Below are positions 43,520 to 52,674 of a stretch of DNA of 64,000 nt, piece by piece. The position numbers and the translations under genes were made by a program. Source of the DNA: Halobacteriovorax marinus. Its GTDB lineage: Bacteria; Bdellovibrionota; Bacteriovoracia; Bacteriovoracales; Bacteriovoracaceae. Below the pieces are notes generated by a model. That model made no database searches. It worked only from the letters and a program-made list of their open reading frames with translations, and was not told the origin of the DNA. The DNA lies in contig MAAO01000002.1 of assembly GCA_002163155.1 (NCBI GenBank), positions 372,001-436,000 of the forward strand, given 5' to 3'. Each line of letters starts with the position of its first letter. The stretch's first letter is position 1.

Positions 43520-44302
43520 ATCTGCAATCTCTTTTATGTGAGACGGCATTTGCTTATAGTTTAATGTCGTCATGAATATTTCTGAATTGGGAAGATTTGG
43601 TAAATCATAGATACAGAGATTTTCATTTTTCTTTAAAACGTGATCGGGAACTACAGCAATTCCTAAATTATTTTTGACTAAATTTAAAATTGTGTGAATG
43701 GAGTCAACAGTTACTAAATTCTTACTCTCTTTTTTACAAAGTCTAAAAAGGTTATCGCCCTCACTAAAAACAATCCATCTATATTCATGAAGCTTTTTTA
43801 AGTCAGTTTCTTCTTTTGCAATGAGAACAAGTTTCTCATCAAATAATTTTAAAGAAGAGACAAGTTCTGATTGAAGGTTTTCAGTTGAGAATGTTATATC
43901 ATAACGTCCATCTTCAATTCCTGTCTTTAAGTCCCCTTGGTCTTCTATGTGAATAGAAAGATTGCGCTCATACTTTTTACAGTACTTCGTGAGAAAGGGA
44001 GTGAACCAATTTTTGAGGAGTCCATTAAGTATTCCAATTCGAAGAGGTCTCGAATCTTCTTTTTGAAAAATATCTTCGGCCATCTCATTAAATTGCTTAG
44101 CGGCCAGAAAAAGTTCTTTACCTTTATTTGTTAAGAGTACCTTTTTAGAAGATCTAATAATAAGTTCTTCATCAAGTGCTTCTTCTAATAATTTTATTTG
44201 TCGACTAACTGCGGATTGTGCAATTTTGAGGTGTTCAGCAGCTTTTGAGAAACTCGCAAACTCTGCTGTTAATAAGAATGCTTTTAAGTAACGGTAGTCC
44301 AT
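43502..44302 (-). CDS. LysR family transcriptional regulator
   Basis: 266 residues, a little short for the family (about 290-300). The N-terminal winged helix-turn-helix is classical (YLKAFLLTAEFASFSKAAEHLKI and AQSAVSRQIKLLEE), followed by a substrate-binding-type effector domain (PLRIGILNGLLKN, YDITFSTENL, NNLGIAVVPDHVLKK). Target genes unknown. It converges with the HugZ-like gene and is followed in the same direction by nothing; the IscA-like gene lies just upstream on the same strand, so the two may be cotranscribed. Confidence 0.93.
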   Translation of the reverse strand: MDYRYLKAFLLTAEFASFSKAAEHLKIAQSAVSRQIKLLEEALDEELIIRSSKKVLLTNKGKELFLAAKQFNEMAEDIFQKEDSRPLRIGILNGLLKNWFTPFLTKYCKKYERNLSIHIEDQGDLKTGIEDGRYDITFSTENLQSELVSSLKLFDEKLVLIAKEETDLKKLHEYRWIVFSEGDNLFRLCKKESKNLVTVDSIHTILNLVKNNLGIAVVPDHVLKKNENLCIYDLPNLPNSEIFMTTLNYKQMPSHIKEIADLIQGS

Positions 44303-44344
44303 AGATAACTTCTTCCTATTATCTCTAGTTGAACTCCTTGGGAC

Positions 44345-44758
44345 TTAACCCAATAATGGTGGAGTTTTTTCAGGAGATTTTCTCCAAAACTTTCCAGAGT
44401 ATTTTTTCTGAAGGTGATTTGTAATAACAAATCCTTCAATATCTTTTTCGAAATCTTGAATAAAGTCTACCGAAGTTTCTTGTAGATAGAAAGCGGCAAA
44501 TGGATCGAGGAGAATCGTAATTTCGCCATCTCCATTTTCAATCTTAACTTGAAAATCATCGTCTTTTATATCTGTGAAACCTGCTGAATAAGTAAAACCA
44601 TCACATCCTTTTCCAGAGACGAGAATTCGAAAATATTTACCGGCTAGAGTAAAGTCATTATTTAAAATGAGCTCTAATTGTTCTTGGGCACGCTCTGTAA
44701 AATAAACAACAGGTTTATTAACTAGTTCTGGGTTTATTTTGTTTTCCATAAAGGCCAT
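44345..44758 (-). CDS. IscA/HesB-like protein with only one cysteine
   Basis: 137 residues with the A-type Fe-S carrier fold: LTERAQEQL-like N-terminus (YFTERAQEQLELIL), FRILVSGKGCDGFTYSAGF (Cys52), ILLDPFAAFYLQETSVDFI and EGFVITNH. In IscA, ErpA and SufA, the C-terminal CGCG supplies two further cluster ligands; here this region reads KKYSGKFW, and Cys52 is the only cysteine in the protein. It therefore should not bind clusters as a classical carrier. It may bind iron differently or be a structural relative. Confidence 0.82.
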   Translation of the reverse strand: MAFMENKINPELVNKPVVYFTERAQEQLELILNNDFTLAGKYFRILVSGKGCDGFTYSAGFTDIKDDDFQVKIENGDGEITILLDPFAAFYLQETSVDFIQDFEKDIEGFVITNHLQKKYSGKFWRKSPEKTPPLLG

Positions 44759-44912
44759 ATGAGTTCTCTTCTGCTAGTTGTGTGTGTCGTGTCAAACTTG
44801 ATGTTACTAAGTTTGTAATGTAGATTTTTAAAAATTGAAACTCGTTTTTTTTAAACTTCTAGCTTAAAGGGAACCTTAATTTCAAGTCATTTTTTTAACA
44901 GGATCGAAATTA

Positions 44913-46631
44913 ATGAATTTAAAATATAAAATTAATATTGAAAAACCTGAAACTCATTACTTAAGTGTCACAATCACAGGTGCTAGAAATAAGACTGACG
45001 ATAAATTATCTTTCTTTATTCCCTCTTGGTCTCCTGGCTCTTATTTAATGCGTGAATATGGAAAGAATATTCGTAATTTTAAGGCCTTAAATGCAGTAGG
45101 CGAGTATTACCAATTTATGCAAACGGATAAAGGGGTCTATGAAGTTGATTTTAAAAACTCTTTACTAAACGGAGATAATTCACAGTTTGAAATTAGTTAT
45201 GACGTGTTCTGTCATGAGCTTACTGTGAGAACTTCCCATATAGATTTAAGTCATGCCTTTATTCACGGTCCAAGTGTTTTTATGGGAATTGTTGGTGTTG
45301 ATCTTGTTGAGCCAAGTGTGGAAATTAACTTTCCTCCTCTATGGTCAAAAATTTCTACAGGTCTAAGAGATATATCTATTAAGCCAGAAGTTTTTATTTA
45401 CTCTGCTAGTAACTATGATGACCTAATTGATTCTCCTATAGAGATAGGTTGTCAGGAGACAGATGGTTTTAGAGTTGCAGGTATTGATCATGAACTTAGT
45501 TGGTATGGAAGTACCATGCCTCACGATCATGATTTAAAGAAAGATATTAAAACTATTGTAGAAACTATTTCAGATACTATGGGAGATATTCCTTACGAAA
45601 AATACACCTTTATGACTCACTTTGCTCCTGGTCTCTTTGGAGGATTGGAGCATAAGAATTCAACTGCTCTTCAATATAGTTCTACCAGTATGGTTGATAG
45701 GAAAGGTTACATTGATTGGTTGGAGCTTGTGGCCCATGAATATTTTCACACTTGGAATGTGAAAAGAATACGACCACTTGAGCTTGGTCCTTTTGATTAT
45801 CTCTCTGAGGCCATGACTAGAATGCATTGGTTGACTGAAGGTCTAACTAGCTTTATGGATCAACTCTTTGTTCACCGTGCAGGGCTTTGCACGCAAGAAG
45901 AGTACTTAGAAAGAATGAAAGTAAATTTAAATCGGTACTTCTCTATTCCTGGGAGGAAATTTCATTCACTAGAAGATAGTTCATTTAATTCTTGGATTAA
46001 GCTTTATAGACCTGATGAGAATTCTAATAATTCAACAATTAGTTACTATTTAAAAGGTGGGCTCGTTTTCTTTGTTTTAAATATTTTATTAAAGAGAAAT
46101 GATTCTTGTATTAATGATCTCTTGAGTCTGCTGTGGAAGAGGTATCTAGAAAATCCTGCAGTTGGAATGATAGACTCAGAAGTTTACAAAATGATTGATT
46201 CCCTGGCCGGTGAGAAAGTTAAAGATGAATTTGCTCATATGATTCGTTCTACAGAAGAGATAGACTTTGAAAAATATTTAAAAGTTATGGGTGTGAAAGT
46301 AGAGTATACAGAAGAGTCAAAACCTTGGATTGGGATCACTCCTCGTTATGATGCTGAAAATGTAAAAATTAAAAATGTCATTCTCGATTCTCCTGCCCAT
46401 AAGTTTGGTCTCAATGCCGAAGATGAAATCATTGCCATTGAGGGAATGAGAATTCATAAGGGGAACTTTTCTGAGCATGAAAAGTTTCTTAAAATTAATA
46501 CCACTTACACTTTCACTGTCTCAAGACTAGGTTACATCGTAACTGTTCCTGTACTTATAGAGAAAGCACCTAGAATTATAAAGTCATTAAAAAGTTTAAA
46601 TGAATCACTTACTGAGAGTTTTTTAAAATAA
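44913..46631 (+). CDS. M61 family aminopeptidase (glycyl aminopeptidase-like) with PDZ domain
   Basis: 572 residues, the family's normal length. N-terminal beta domain (SFFIPSWSPGSYLMREYGKNI), zinc motif VAHEYFHTWNVKRIRP at about 275, third ligand in LTEGLTSFMDQL, PDZ-like domain in the last 100 residues (PWIGITPRY, APAHKFGLNAEDEIIAI-like block). GGLEHKNS, conserved in M61, is present. No signal peptide, so probably cytoplasmic, cleaving N-terminal Gly/Ala. The last 23 bases overlap the convergent phosphopantetheinyl-transferase gene. Confidence 0.93.
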   Translation: MNLKYKINIEKPETHYLSVTITGARNKTDDKLSFFIPSWSPGSYLMREYGKNIRNFKALNAVGEYYQFMQTDKGVYEVDFKNSLLNGDNSQFEISYDVFCHELTVRTSHIDLSHAFIHGPSVFMGIVGVDLVEPSVEINFPPLWSKISTGLRDISIKPEVFIYSASNYDDLIDSPIEIGCQETDGFRVAGIDHELSWYGSTMPHDHDLKKDIKTIVETISDTMGDIPYEKYTFMTHFAPGLFGGLEHKNSTALQYSSTSMVDRKGYIDWLELVAHEYFHTWNVKRIRPLELGPFDYLSEAMTRMHWLTEGLTSFMDQLFVHRAGLCTQEEYLERMKVNLNRYFSIPGRKFHSLEDSSFNSWIKLYRPDENSNNSTISYYLKGGLVFFVLNILLKRNDSCINDLLSLLWKRYLENPAVGMIDSEVYKMIDSLAGEKVKDEFAHMIRSTEEIDFEKYLKVMGVKVEYTEESKPWIGITPRYDAENVKIKNVILDSPAHKFGLNAEDEIIAIEGMRIHKGNFSEHEKFLKINTTYTFTVSRLGYIVTVPVLIEKAPRIIKSLKSLNESLTESFLK

Positions 46632-47226
46632 GTGCGTGGGTGAAGAGCATTTGCTCTTTACTCGCAAGTTTCCAATGGCCGTCAATGGCTGGTTCTAAGA
46701 GAAGCTTAAAATCACCATTTGATTTGACTGCAATATCTTTAAGCACAAGTTGTTTATCGTCTTTATACAGAGGAGAGATGGCCTTAAACGCTGCCTCTTT
46801 GATGCACCATAGGTGAAGTGTACTCTTGATTTCATCTTCTTCATTAATGAAGAACTTCTCAATGCCTGGTTTTATCTCTCTGCTGCAATTTTCTAAGTCC
46901 ACTCCAATGGATTTTATCTCTTCACAATATGTAGCCGCGGCCATGGCGAATTCATTGGTATGTGAAAGGGAGACGAGAGCGTTCTTTGCTTCTTCCATGT
47001 GATGATGATTCACAATACCTAAATCGGAGTAGTTTTCAAATTGATTGAGACCACAATTTTGTAGCGCCTCTAGTAGCGCTAATCTAGAAGTATAGTGATG
47101 GGATGCTCTCTTCTTTGAAGGGTATCTCTCAAGAACAGCTTTAGGAATAATTCCTTCATAAGTATTTAAAAAGACGGTGGTAATCTTCGAAAAGTAGAGA
47201 TCAATTTCTTGTTGCATAAGCGTCAT
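46609..47226 (-). CDS. 4'-phosphopantetheinyl transferase (Sfp/AcpT-like)
   Basis: Activates acyl- or peptidyl-carrier proteins by transfer of the phosphopantetheine arm from CoA. About 205 residues. Mg/CoA motifs: IGVDLENCSRE (about 113-123) and LWCIKEAAFKA (about 147-157), with SLSHTNEFAMAA upstream. The frame stays open to 47340, but the first 38 residues of that longer version look unlike the family, and a small rightward gene with a strong ribosome site lies there. ATG 47226 (or 47217) is therefore preferred; neither has a good ribosome site. No polyketide or non-ribosomal peptide genes nearby. Confidence 0.88.
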   Translation of the reverse strand: MTLMQQEIDLYFSKITTVFLNTYEGIIPKAVLERYPSKKRASHHYTSRLALLEALQNCGLNQFENYSDLGIVNHHHMEEAKNALVSLSHTNEFAMAAATYCEEIKSIGVDLENCSREIKPGIEKFFINEEDEIKSTLHLWCIKEAAFKAISPLYKDDKQLVLKDIAVKSNGDFKLLLEPAIDGHWKLASKEQMLFTHALILKNSQ

Positions 47227-47266
47227 CTTTTTTCTATAAATAGGTTCTATAAAGGAGAGGTTAACG

Positions 47267-47377
47267 ATGATGCCACATGAAGTACAGGAAGTGATTGCTA
47301 AAGTTCTTTTTTTCGTTTTCGCAACTCTCGTTCTCTGCATGAGCCGCGTTAGTGCCTGTGAAGAAATTCTCTTTTAG
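47267..47377 (+). CDS. Candidate 36-residue membrane or exported micropeptide
   Basis: ATG 47267 is preceded by AAAGGAGAGG, one of the best ribosome sites in the window, with suitable spacing. The frame ends at TAG 47375-47377. The product is MMPHEVQEVIAKVL followed by a hydrophobic stretch (FFVFATLVLC) and MSRVSACEEILF, so it could be a single-helix membrane peptide. It occupies the gap between the preferred phosphopantetheinyl-transferase start and glnN. It has no known homologue to me and may be a chance ribosome site. Confidence 0.38.
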   Translation: MMPHEVQEVIAKVLFFVFATLVLCMSRVSACEEILF

Positions 47378-47498
47378 TATAAGCTTTAACTTATAATCTT
47401 TATTAGATAAACCTGTAGACAGATCCTCCATTTTCTTTGTAGAATTACCATAGTAAATTTATTGTTTGATGATTCCCAAGGACTTAAGGAGAATAGGC

Positions 47499-49694
47499 AT
47501 GCCATCGAAGTATACAAGGTTAGAAGCGAAAAAACTAGCGATTAGTCGTTCTGAGCGATCGATTGAAAGACCAAGAGACGCCCAAGGAAAACTTCTAAAG
47601 GTAAGCGAATACTACGGAAAGAATGTCTTTCATTTCTCTTCTGCACCAGGAATTCCTGAGTCTGTAAAAAAAGAACTAGAAACAGTTTGTTTAACTGGTT
47701 CCACTTTAAAAAAAGAAAATGCAGAAATTGTGGCCAAGGCCGTAACTGAATGGGCCATTGAAAATGGAGCCACTCACTTTTGTCACTGGTTCCAACCACT
47801 AACGGGATCAACAGCTGAAAAGCATGATGCCTTCTTAGATTTAGAAAATGATAGTCCTATTGAAAAACTCTCTGCTACTCAGCTTATGCAAGGTGAGCCA
47901 GATGCTTCTTCTTTTCCAAATGGTGGTTCAAGAAGTACTTTCGAAGCGAGAGGGTATACTTCTTGGGATTTAACTTCTCCTATGTTCATTGTTGAAGGCG
48001 TGAATGGAAATACTCTTTGTATTCCAACGGCTTTTGTTTCTTATTACGGAGACGCCCTAGATATAAAAACTCCTCTTCTTCGTTCAGTGACTATTCTAAA
48101 TGACCTGGCCACTGAATTTATGAACCTCATAGGTTATAAGAACACTAAGCGAGTGAATGTGACTTGTGGAGCTGAGCAAGAATACTTTCTCATTGATAAG
48201 AGTTTCTACTATGCTCGACCTGATTTAGTTATGACAGGAAGAACACTTCTTGGTTCTATCTCTCAAAAAAACCAACAGCTTGATGATCACTACTTTGGAA
48301 GAATCCCTGAGAGAGTTCTCTCTTGTATGGAAGAGATTGATTTTGAATTACACAAACTTGGAATTCCTGCCAAGACAAGACACAACGAAGTGGCTCCTGG
48401 ACAATTTGAACTTGCTCAAATTTTTAGAGACGCCAATATTGCAGCTGACAACAATCAGTTGGTTATGTCGACGATTAAAGACGTGGCAGAGAAGCATAAC
48501 TTCGTGGCCCTTCTTCATGAGAAACCTTTTGCTGGGGTCAACGGTTCCGGGAAACATTTAAACTGGTCTCTTGCCACTGATGAAGGATTAAACCTTTTAG
48601 AGCCTGGTAGTGAGCCTCATTCAAATACAAAGTTTCTAGCTGTTACAGCGATTGTTATTGAAGCTGTTCATAGAAGAGCAAAACTTTTAAGAATGGGAAT
48701 TGCTTCTCAGGGGAATGATCATAGACTTGGTGCCAATGAAGCACCTCCTTCAATCATTTCTGTTTTTACAGGTTCTACGCTAGAGAAAATTTTTAGTTCC
48801 ATAAAAGATGGAAGTGCTTTTAGTCCAGAAGGCGATGTCATTCTAGATTTAGGTGCTCATCAATTAGCTAACCTTGCAATGGATAACACTGATAGAAATA
48901 GAACTTCACCGTTTGCTTTTACAGGTAATAAGTTTGAGTTTAGAGCAGTAGGTTCTACTCAATCAGTTGGTTTCCCATTAAGTTTATTAAATGCCGCAGT
49001 GGCAGAAGTCTTTGAAGATTCGATCACATTCTTAAAGAAAGAATTGAAGTCAGGCTCTGAAAGTGACATTAACAGTGCACTTATGAAACTCACAAAGAAG
49101 TGGATCACAAATTCATGGGATATTATTTTCAATGGAGATGGTTATTCAAAAGAATGGCTTGTTGAAGCTGAAAAAAGAGGACTTCCAAATTTAAAAAATA
49201 CTGCTGATGCTCTTCCTGTACTCTTGGATACTGAGCAAACTCGTTATTTGTCTGAGAAGGGAATTTTTAAGAAGCAAGAACTCGAAATGCGCTTCAATGT
49301 TCTCATTGAAAGGTACAACACTCTTAGAGAAATTGAATTTTCAACTCTTTTAGGACTTGTGAAAAAGAATGTTCTTCCAGCAGCTTTTGAATTTAAGAAG
49401 AACTTAGCAGAAGTGATTAAACTGCAAAGAGAAATAGGCCTTGAGTCTTCAGTAGAAACTGATATTTATAAGAAATTAAATTTCAATGTGGAAACTCTCT
49501 ACGCGAACTTTAACAATCTTACTAATGCTGTTGAAACTAGTATTGAAGATGAAGTTAGGAAGTCTGTTGAAATTGCCAACGTGATTTTTCCTCTCTCTGA
49601 ACAATTAGCTGATTCTTGTAATGAGATTGAAGACATGATGCCAAATGAATTATGGCAACTTCCAACTTATTACGAAATGTTATTTCTAAGATAA
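47499..49694 (+). CDS. glnN: Glutamine synthetase type III
   Basis: Makes glutamine from glutamate, ammonia and ATP. 731 residues from ATG 47499, chosen because AAGGAG sits seven bases upstream; an in-frame TTG at 47466 is less likely. The length and the blocks FPNGGSRSTFEARGYTSWD, THFCHWFQPLTGSTAEKHD, VTCGAEQEYFLID and GVNGSGKHLNWSL identify the GSIII (GlnN) class of large dodecameric enzymes rather than GSI. The adenylylation site of GSI is not part of this class. No PII protein gene nearby. A bidirectional hairpin follows. Confidence 0.96.
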   Translation: MPSKYTRLEAKKLAISRSERSIERPRDAQGKLLKVSEYYGKNVFHFSSAPGIPESVKKELETVCLTGSTLKKENAEIVAKAVTEWAIENGATHFCHWFQPLTGSTAEKHDAFLDLENDSPIEKLSATQLMQGEPDASSFPNGGSRSTFEARGYTSWDLTSPMFIVEGVNGNTLCIPTAFVSYYGDALDIKTPLLRSVTILNDLATEFMNLIGYKNTKRVNVTCGAEQEYFLIDKSFYYARPDLVMTGRTLLGSISQKNQQLDDHYFGRIPERVLSCMEEIDFELHKLGIPAKTRHNEVAPGQFELAQIFRDANIAADNNQLVMSTIKDVAEKHNFVALLHEKPFAGVNGSGKHLNWSLATDEGLNLLEPGSEPHSNTKFLAVTAIVIEAVHRRAKLLRMGIASQGNDHRLGANEAPPSIISVFTGSTLEKIFSSIKDGSAFSPEGDVILDLGAHQLANLAMDNTDRNRTSPFAFTGNKFEFRAVGSTQSVGFPLSLLNAAVAEVFEDSITFLKKELKSGSESDINSALMKLTKKWITNSWDIIFNGDGYSKEWLVEAEKRGLPNLKNTADALPVLLDTEQTRYLSEKGIFKKQELEMRFNVLIERYNTLREIEFSTLLGLVKKNVLPAAFEFKKNLAEVIKLQREIGLESSVETDIYKKLNFNVETLYANFNNLTNAVETSIEDEVRKSVEIANVIFPLSEQLADSCNEIEDMMPNELWQLPTYYEMLFLR

Positions 49695-49733
49695 AAAGAT
49701 TTCTGGCCTAAGACTTCTTAGGTCAGATCTTTT
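49694..49733. terminator. Bidirectional terminator between glnN and the methyltransferase gene
   Basis: Outer arms AAAAGAT (49694-49700) and ATCTTTT (49727-49733) and inner arms CCTAAGA and TCTTAGG form a long hairpin with A/T ends readable from both strands. It covers the last codons of the leftward gene. Confidence 0.7.
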
Positions 49734-50982
49734 GAGTTGCGAGAATACCAATATTTCTAGGGGAGAGCTCTTCATCAAAGAGCTCTTTTAATTCCACGCT
49801 CTGTCCCGCTTCTTCAAGAAGCAGACAACGATCAGTTAAAATATAGTGCTCTAAACATCTTCCAAATTGCCACCTAAGAATATTGCCCAAGTACATTCTC
49901 TTCACTTCTTTCTTTATGTCAGCATCTTCATAGAATTCAGTGAGCAACTCTTCATTGTAGCCACTATCAAGATTTAAAACCTTGAGACGCTTCATAGCAT
50001 AGTCAGAAAAATCTCCCCAATACTCTCTCGAGTGACCATCGCCCACAGAAACAAAGTGAGACTTTCCAACAATCTTATTGAGAAGAAGTTGTAATGAGTA
50101 TCTAAAGGACTTCACTCTTTCTTTTAAGAGATATTCATTGAAATTCATACTGGTATAACCACGGGAGGCCATAGTAAGCGCCCATTTCTTAAGCTTTAGA
50201 TGATTTCCTTGTTTTGCGTATTGAGATAGATTCACATCTGTTTCAGGGTTCATTTTGAGATAACAGCAACCAAAGTTTAGTAAAATCTTTGTACCCATTG
50301 TTATGTGAGTCTCAATGAGGGCATTGGCGAGGGGACCGCAGGTATGCAATCCGAGAGTGAGAGAATCTTTTGAAAATACATTCTTCATAATCTCTTGATC
50401 TTTATCACCGATGAAATTCATATTGATAAACTCTAAATCATTGGCACCCTTTGGGAGAGGGTAAGCATTCGCTCTTTTTATTCCCGACTTTTGAAAGTCC
50501 GCTTCAATATCAATGGTTTTGGTTTTTATTCCACAGTAGTGAGCGAGGATACGCGCCAAGTGACCGACGCCTCCTCCAATATCTGTAGTGTGAGAAAAAC
50601 TATGATCATCATTGAGTTCAGTAATTAGAGAAGTGATGAGAGAGATCTCATGACGCTTCTTTTCTTTCACTTTTTTAAAGGCCCATTCTGTATAAGATTT
50701 CTTTTCGTAAATTTTAAATTGTTCTAACTCTATGAGATCTTTTCTCTTTTTGGAGAGTTCTAGAATTTCTGGGTTTTGAATATGTTCTGTTTCTAAGAAA
50801 CAATCAAATCGCCAAAGTTGCTCCTTACTTAGTGCACTTAATTCATCAATCCAAGAGTCTTGATAGGGCGCCATATGACGAGGATAATCGTCTAATAGCT
50901 CTTCATTCCACATACCTTCATAGGGTTTTAGAAACTCGGTTAATTGATCAAAGTGCTGCTTAAAGTTCAAAACATTTCCCAT
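49723..50982 (-). CDS. METTL25/RRNAD1-like methyltransferase (Methyltransf_32 type)
   Basis: 419 residues. SAM site TTDIGGGVGHLARILAHYCG (about 130-150), acidic strand end TIDIEADF, then LGLHTCGPLANALIE and NFGCCYLKMNPE. The GLHTCG...CCY-K combination is characteristic of a family best known from eukaryotic METTL25 and RRNAD1 and from scattered bacteria. Reaction in bacteria not known. No signal peptide. Diverges from murD across 63 bases. Confidence 0.82.
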   Translation of the reverse strand: MGNVLNFKQHFDQLTEFLKPYEGMWNEELLDDYPRHMAPYQDSWIDELSALSKEQLWRFDCFLETEHIQNPEILELSKKRKDLIELEQFKIYEKKSYTEWAFKKVKEKKRHEISLITSLITELNDDHSFSHTTDIGGGVGHLARILAHYCGIKTKTIDIEADFQKSGIKRANAYPLPKGANDLEFINMNFIGDKDQEIMKNVFSKDSLTLGLHTCGPLANALIETHITMGTKILLNFGCCYLKMNPETDVNLSQYAKQGNHLKLKKWALTMASRGYTSMNFNEYLLKERVKSFRYSLQLLLNKIVGKSHFVSVGDGHSREYWGDFSDYAMKRLKVLNLDSGYNEELLTEFYEDADIKKEVKRMYLGNILRWQFGRCLEHYILTDRCLLLEEAGQSVELKELFDEELSPRNIGILATQKI

Positions 50983-51045
50983 TGCGTTTTTGTTGCAGTT
51001 ATAATGCTTTTATATCTTATTTTAAAGCTCTAAAGGAGTCTATTC

Positions 51046-52383
51046 TTGGTATTTCAAGGTGTAAAATTTGCAGTTATTGGTATGGGTAAATCTGGTATCT
51101 CTGCTGTTAGACTTCTAGGTCACCTAGGGGCCGAGGTTTTGGCCGTAAATAATGGAAATATCGAACAATGGTCAGACTCAGTTGAATCTTTCTCCTCGCT
51201 AACTCTTATGGAGCAGGGGCAGCTTGACTGTGAGAGTGCACTCTTGCAAATGAATTTCATTGTTCTTTCTCCTGGTATTTCTAGAGATATTGAAATTTTA
51301 AGGGCCGCAAAGCAGAAGGGTGTCGTAGTTATCTCCGAAATTGAGCTGGCATATATGGCCCTGAGCGATAGACTTTCTAAGATTATTTCAATTACAGGGA
51401 CTAATGGAAAAACTACAACGGTAACCCTCATTGACCTATTGGCGAGAGCTGCGGGAAAGAGTGTTTTTCTTGGGGGAAATATTGGAACTCCCTTTGCGGA
51501 TTATGCTTACGAAGTACTCTCAAATAAGCGTAAAGAATGTGATCTCATTATTTTAGAATTATCCAGTTTTCAACTTGAGAGTATGCAAACTTTTAAAAGT
51601 GATGCAGCTGCTATTTTAAATATCACTCCAAGTCACGGAGAGCGCTACGAGGAAGTAAGGGATTACGCTCTGGCAAAACTTCATATTGTTGATCGCATGA
51701 ATTTAAATGAAGATATATTTGTTGGAGACCTATCGGGGTATGAAAAAGATCTTCCCGCTGGAATTAAAGTTTCAAAACTAGAAACTCCAAAAGCATTAAA
51801 AGAAATTCATAGTGAACTAGAGGGACGTTTTCATCTCATTGGCTCGCATAATTTAAGTAATCTCAATTTTGCCACTAAACTTCTAGCTTCAGTTTCAATC
51901 GATTGGACAAAAGGAGTAGAGGGATTAGAGGGATTTAGTGGAGTCAAGTATAGGTTGCAAAAGAGAGCTGCCCGTAAGGAACTCTTAGTATTTAACGATG
52001 CTAAGAGTACAAACTGGGAAGCTACTTTTACAGCTCTAAATGCTTGTCAGTTCTCTTACCCTAAAAGTGACGTTGAACTTATTCTAGGGGGACAACTTCG
52101 AGGACACGGAGATGAACTTGGAGATAAACTTCACTCTCTAAAGAATGTCGTAACTAAACTCTATCTCTTTGGTGAATCTGGTCGTTTATTGATGAATGAA
52201 ATCTCTGATCGTTTTCCTTGTGAATACTTCGAAACTCTAGACTTAGTGGTTGAGAGAATGAGTAAGGATACTTCTGAGAGAATAATACTACTATCCCCAG
52301 CATTTCCTTCTTTTGATCAATATGAGAATTATATTCAGAGGGGTGAAAGTTTTGACTTATTGGTTAACGAATACCTTGGCTAG
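51046..52383 (+). CDS. murD: UDP-N-acetylmuramoylalanine--D-glutamate ligase
   Basis: Adds D-Glu to UDP-MurNAc-L-Ala in peptidoglycan precursor synthesis. 445 residues from TTG 51046, seven bases after AGGAG. Rossmann-like N-domain (FAVIGMGKSGISAVRLL), P-loop ISITGTNGKTTTVTLI, GGNIGTPFADYAYE, ELSSFQLES, NITPSHGERY, NDAKSTNWEAT and the C-terminal LSPAFPSFDQYENYIQRGE are all MurD signatures. It lies alone, not in a dcw cluster. Confidence 0.97.
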   Translation: MVFQGVKFAVIGMGKSGISAVRLLGHLGAEVLAVNNGNIEQWSDSVESFSSLTLMEQGQLDCESALLQMNFIVLSPGISRDIEILRAAKQKGVVVISEIELAYMALSDRLSKIISITGTNGKTTTVTLIDLLARAAGKSVFLGGNIGTPFADYAYEVLSNKRKECDLIILELSSFQLESMQTFKSDAAAILNITPSHGERYEEVRDYALAKLHIVDRMNLNEDIFVGDLSGYEKDLPAGIKVSKLETPKALKEIHSELEGRFHLIGSHNLSNLNFATKLLASVSIDWTKGVEGLEGFSGVKYRLQKRAARKELLVFNDAKSTNWEATFTALNACQFSYPKSDVELILGGQLRGHGDELGDKLHSLKNVVTKLYLFGESGRLLMNEISDRFPCEYFETLDLVVERMSKDTSERIILLSPAFPSFDQYENYIQRGESFDLLVNEYLG

Positions 52384-52501
52384 TCACTTTTACAGTGCTC
52401 GAGGGAGCTCTAGACTCGTCTCTTAGTGTGTCAGCAACAGTTATCTTAAGTAGAAAGACACTTAAAATGATGAAGACAAATTTTGCTAGGTTCGTTTGCA
52501 T
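52364..52501 (-). CDS. Candidate small exported protein, 45 residues
   Basis: ATG at 52501 with AAGGA about eleven bases upstream; stop TAA at 52366-52364, so its end overlaps the murD end by 20 bases. The product starts MQTNLAKFVFIILSVFLL, followed by KITVADT, a convincing signal peptide with a VAD-type cleavage site; the mature part is only about 22 residues and polar. The convergent overlap is in line with other gene pairs here, and the signal peptide is unlikely in random frame, but length keeps this tentative. Confidence 0.42.
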   Translation of the reverse strand: MQTNLAKFVFIILSVFLLKITVADTLRDESRAPSSTVKVTSQGIR

Positions 52502-52674
52502 TTTCTTGTAAATCCTTAAAATTGTTTAGAATTTAATATTTATTATCTTTTCGGCTAAAGTTATAAAAACTAAAGTCTTTTCTTTCAAGGAATTCTATTT
52601 GTCTCAAGATTCGTTACGGAATCTTCCCTATATTGGGCAAAAGTGCTACCTTAAGGAATCTTAGGAGTTAAATC

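Noticed and set aside
47227-47340. N-terminal extension of the phosphopantetheinyl transferase to 47340
   Set aside because: The added 38 residues do not resemble the family, and the region carries a strong ribosome site for a frame on the other strand.
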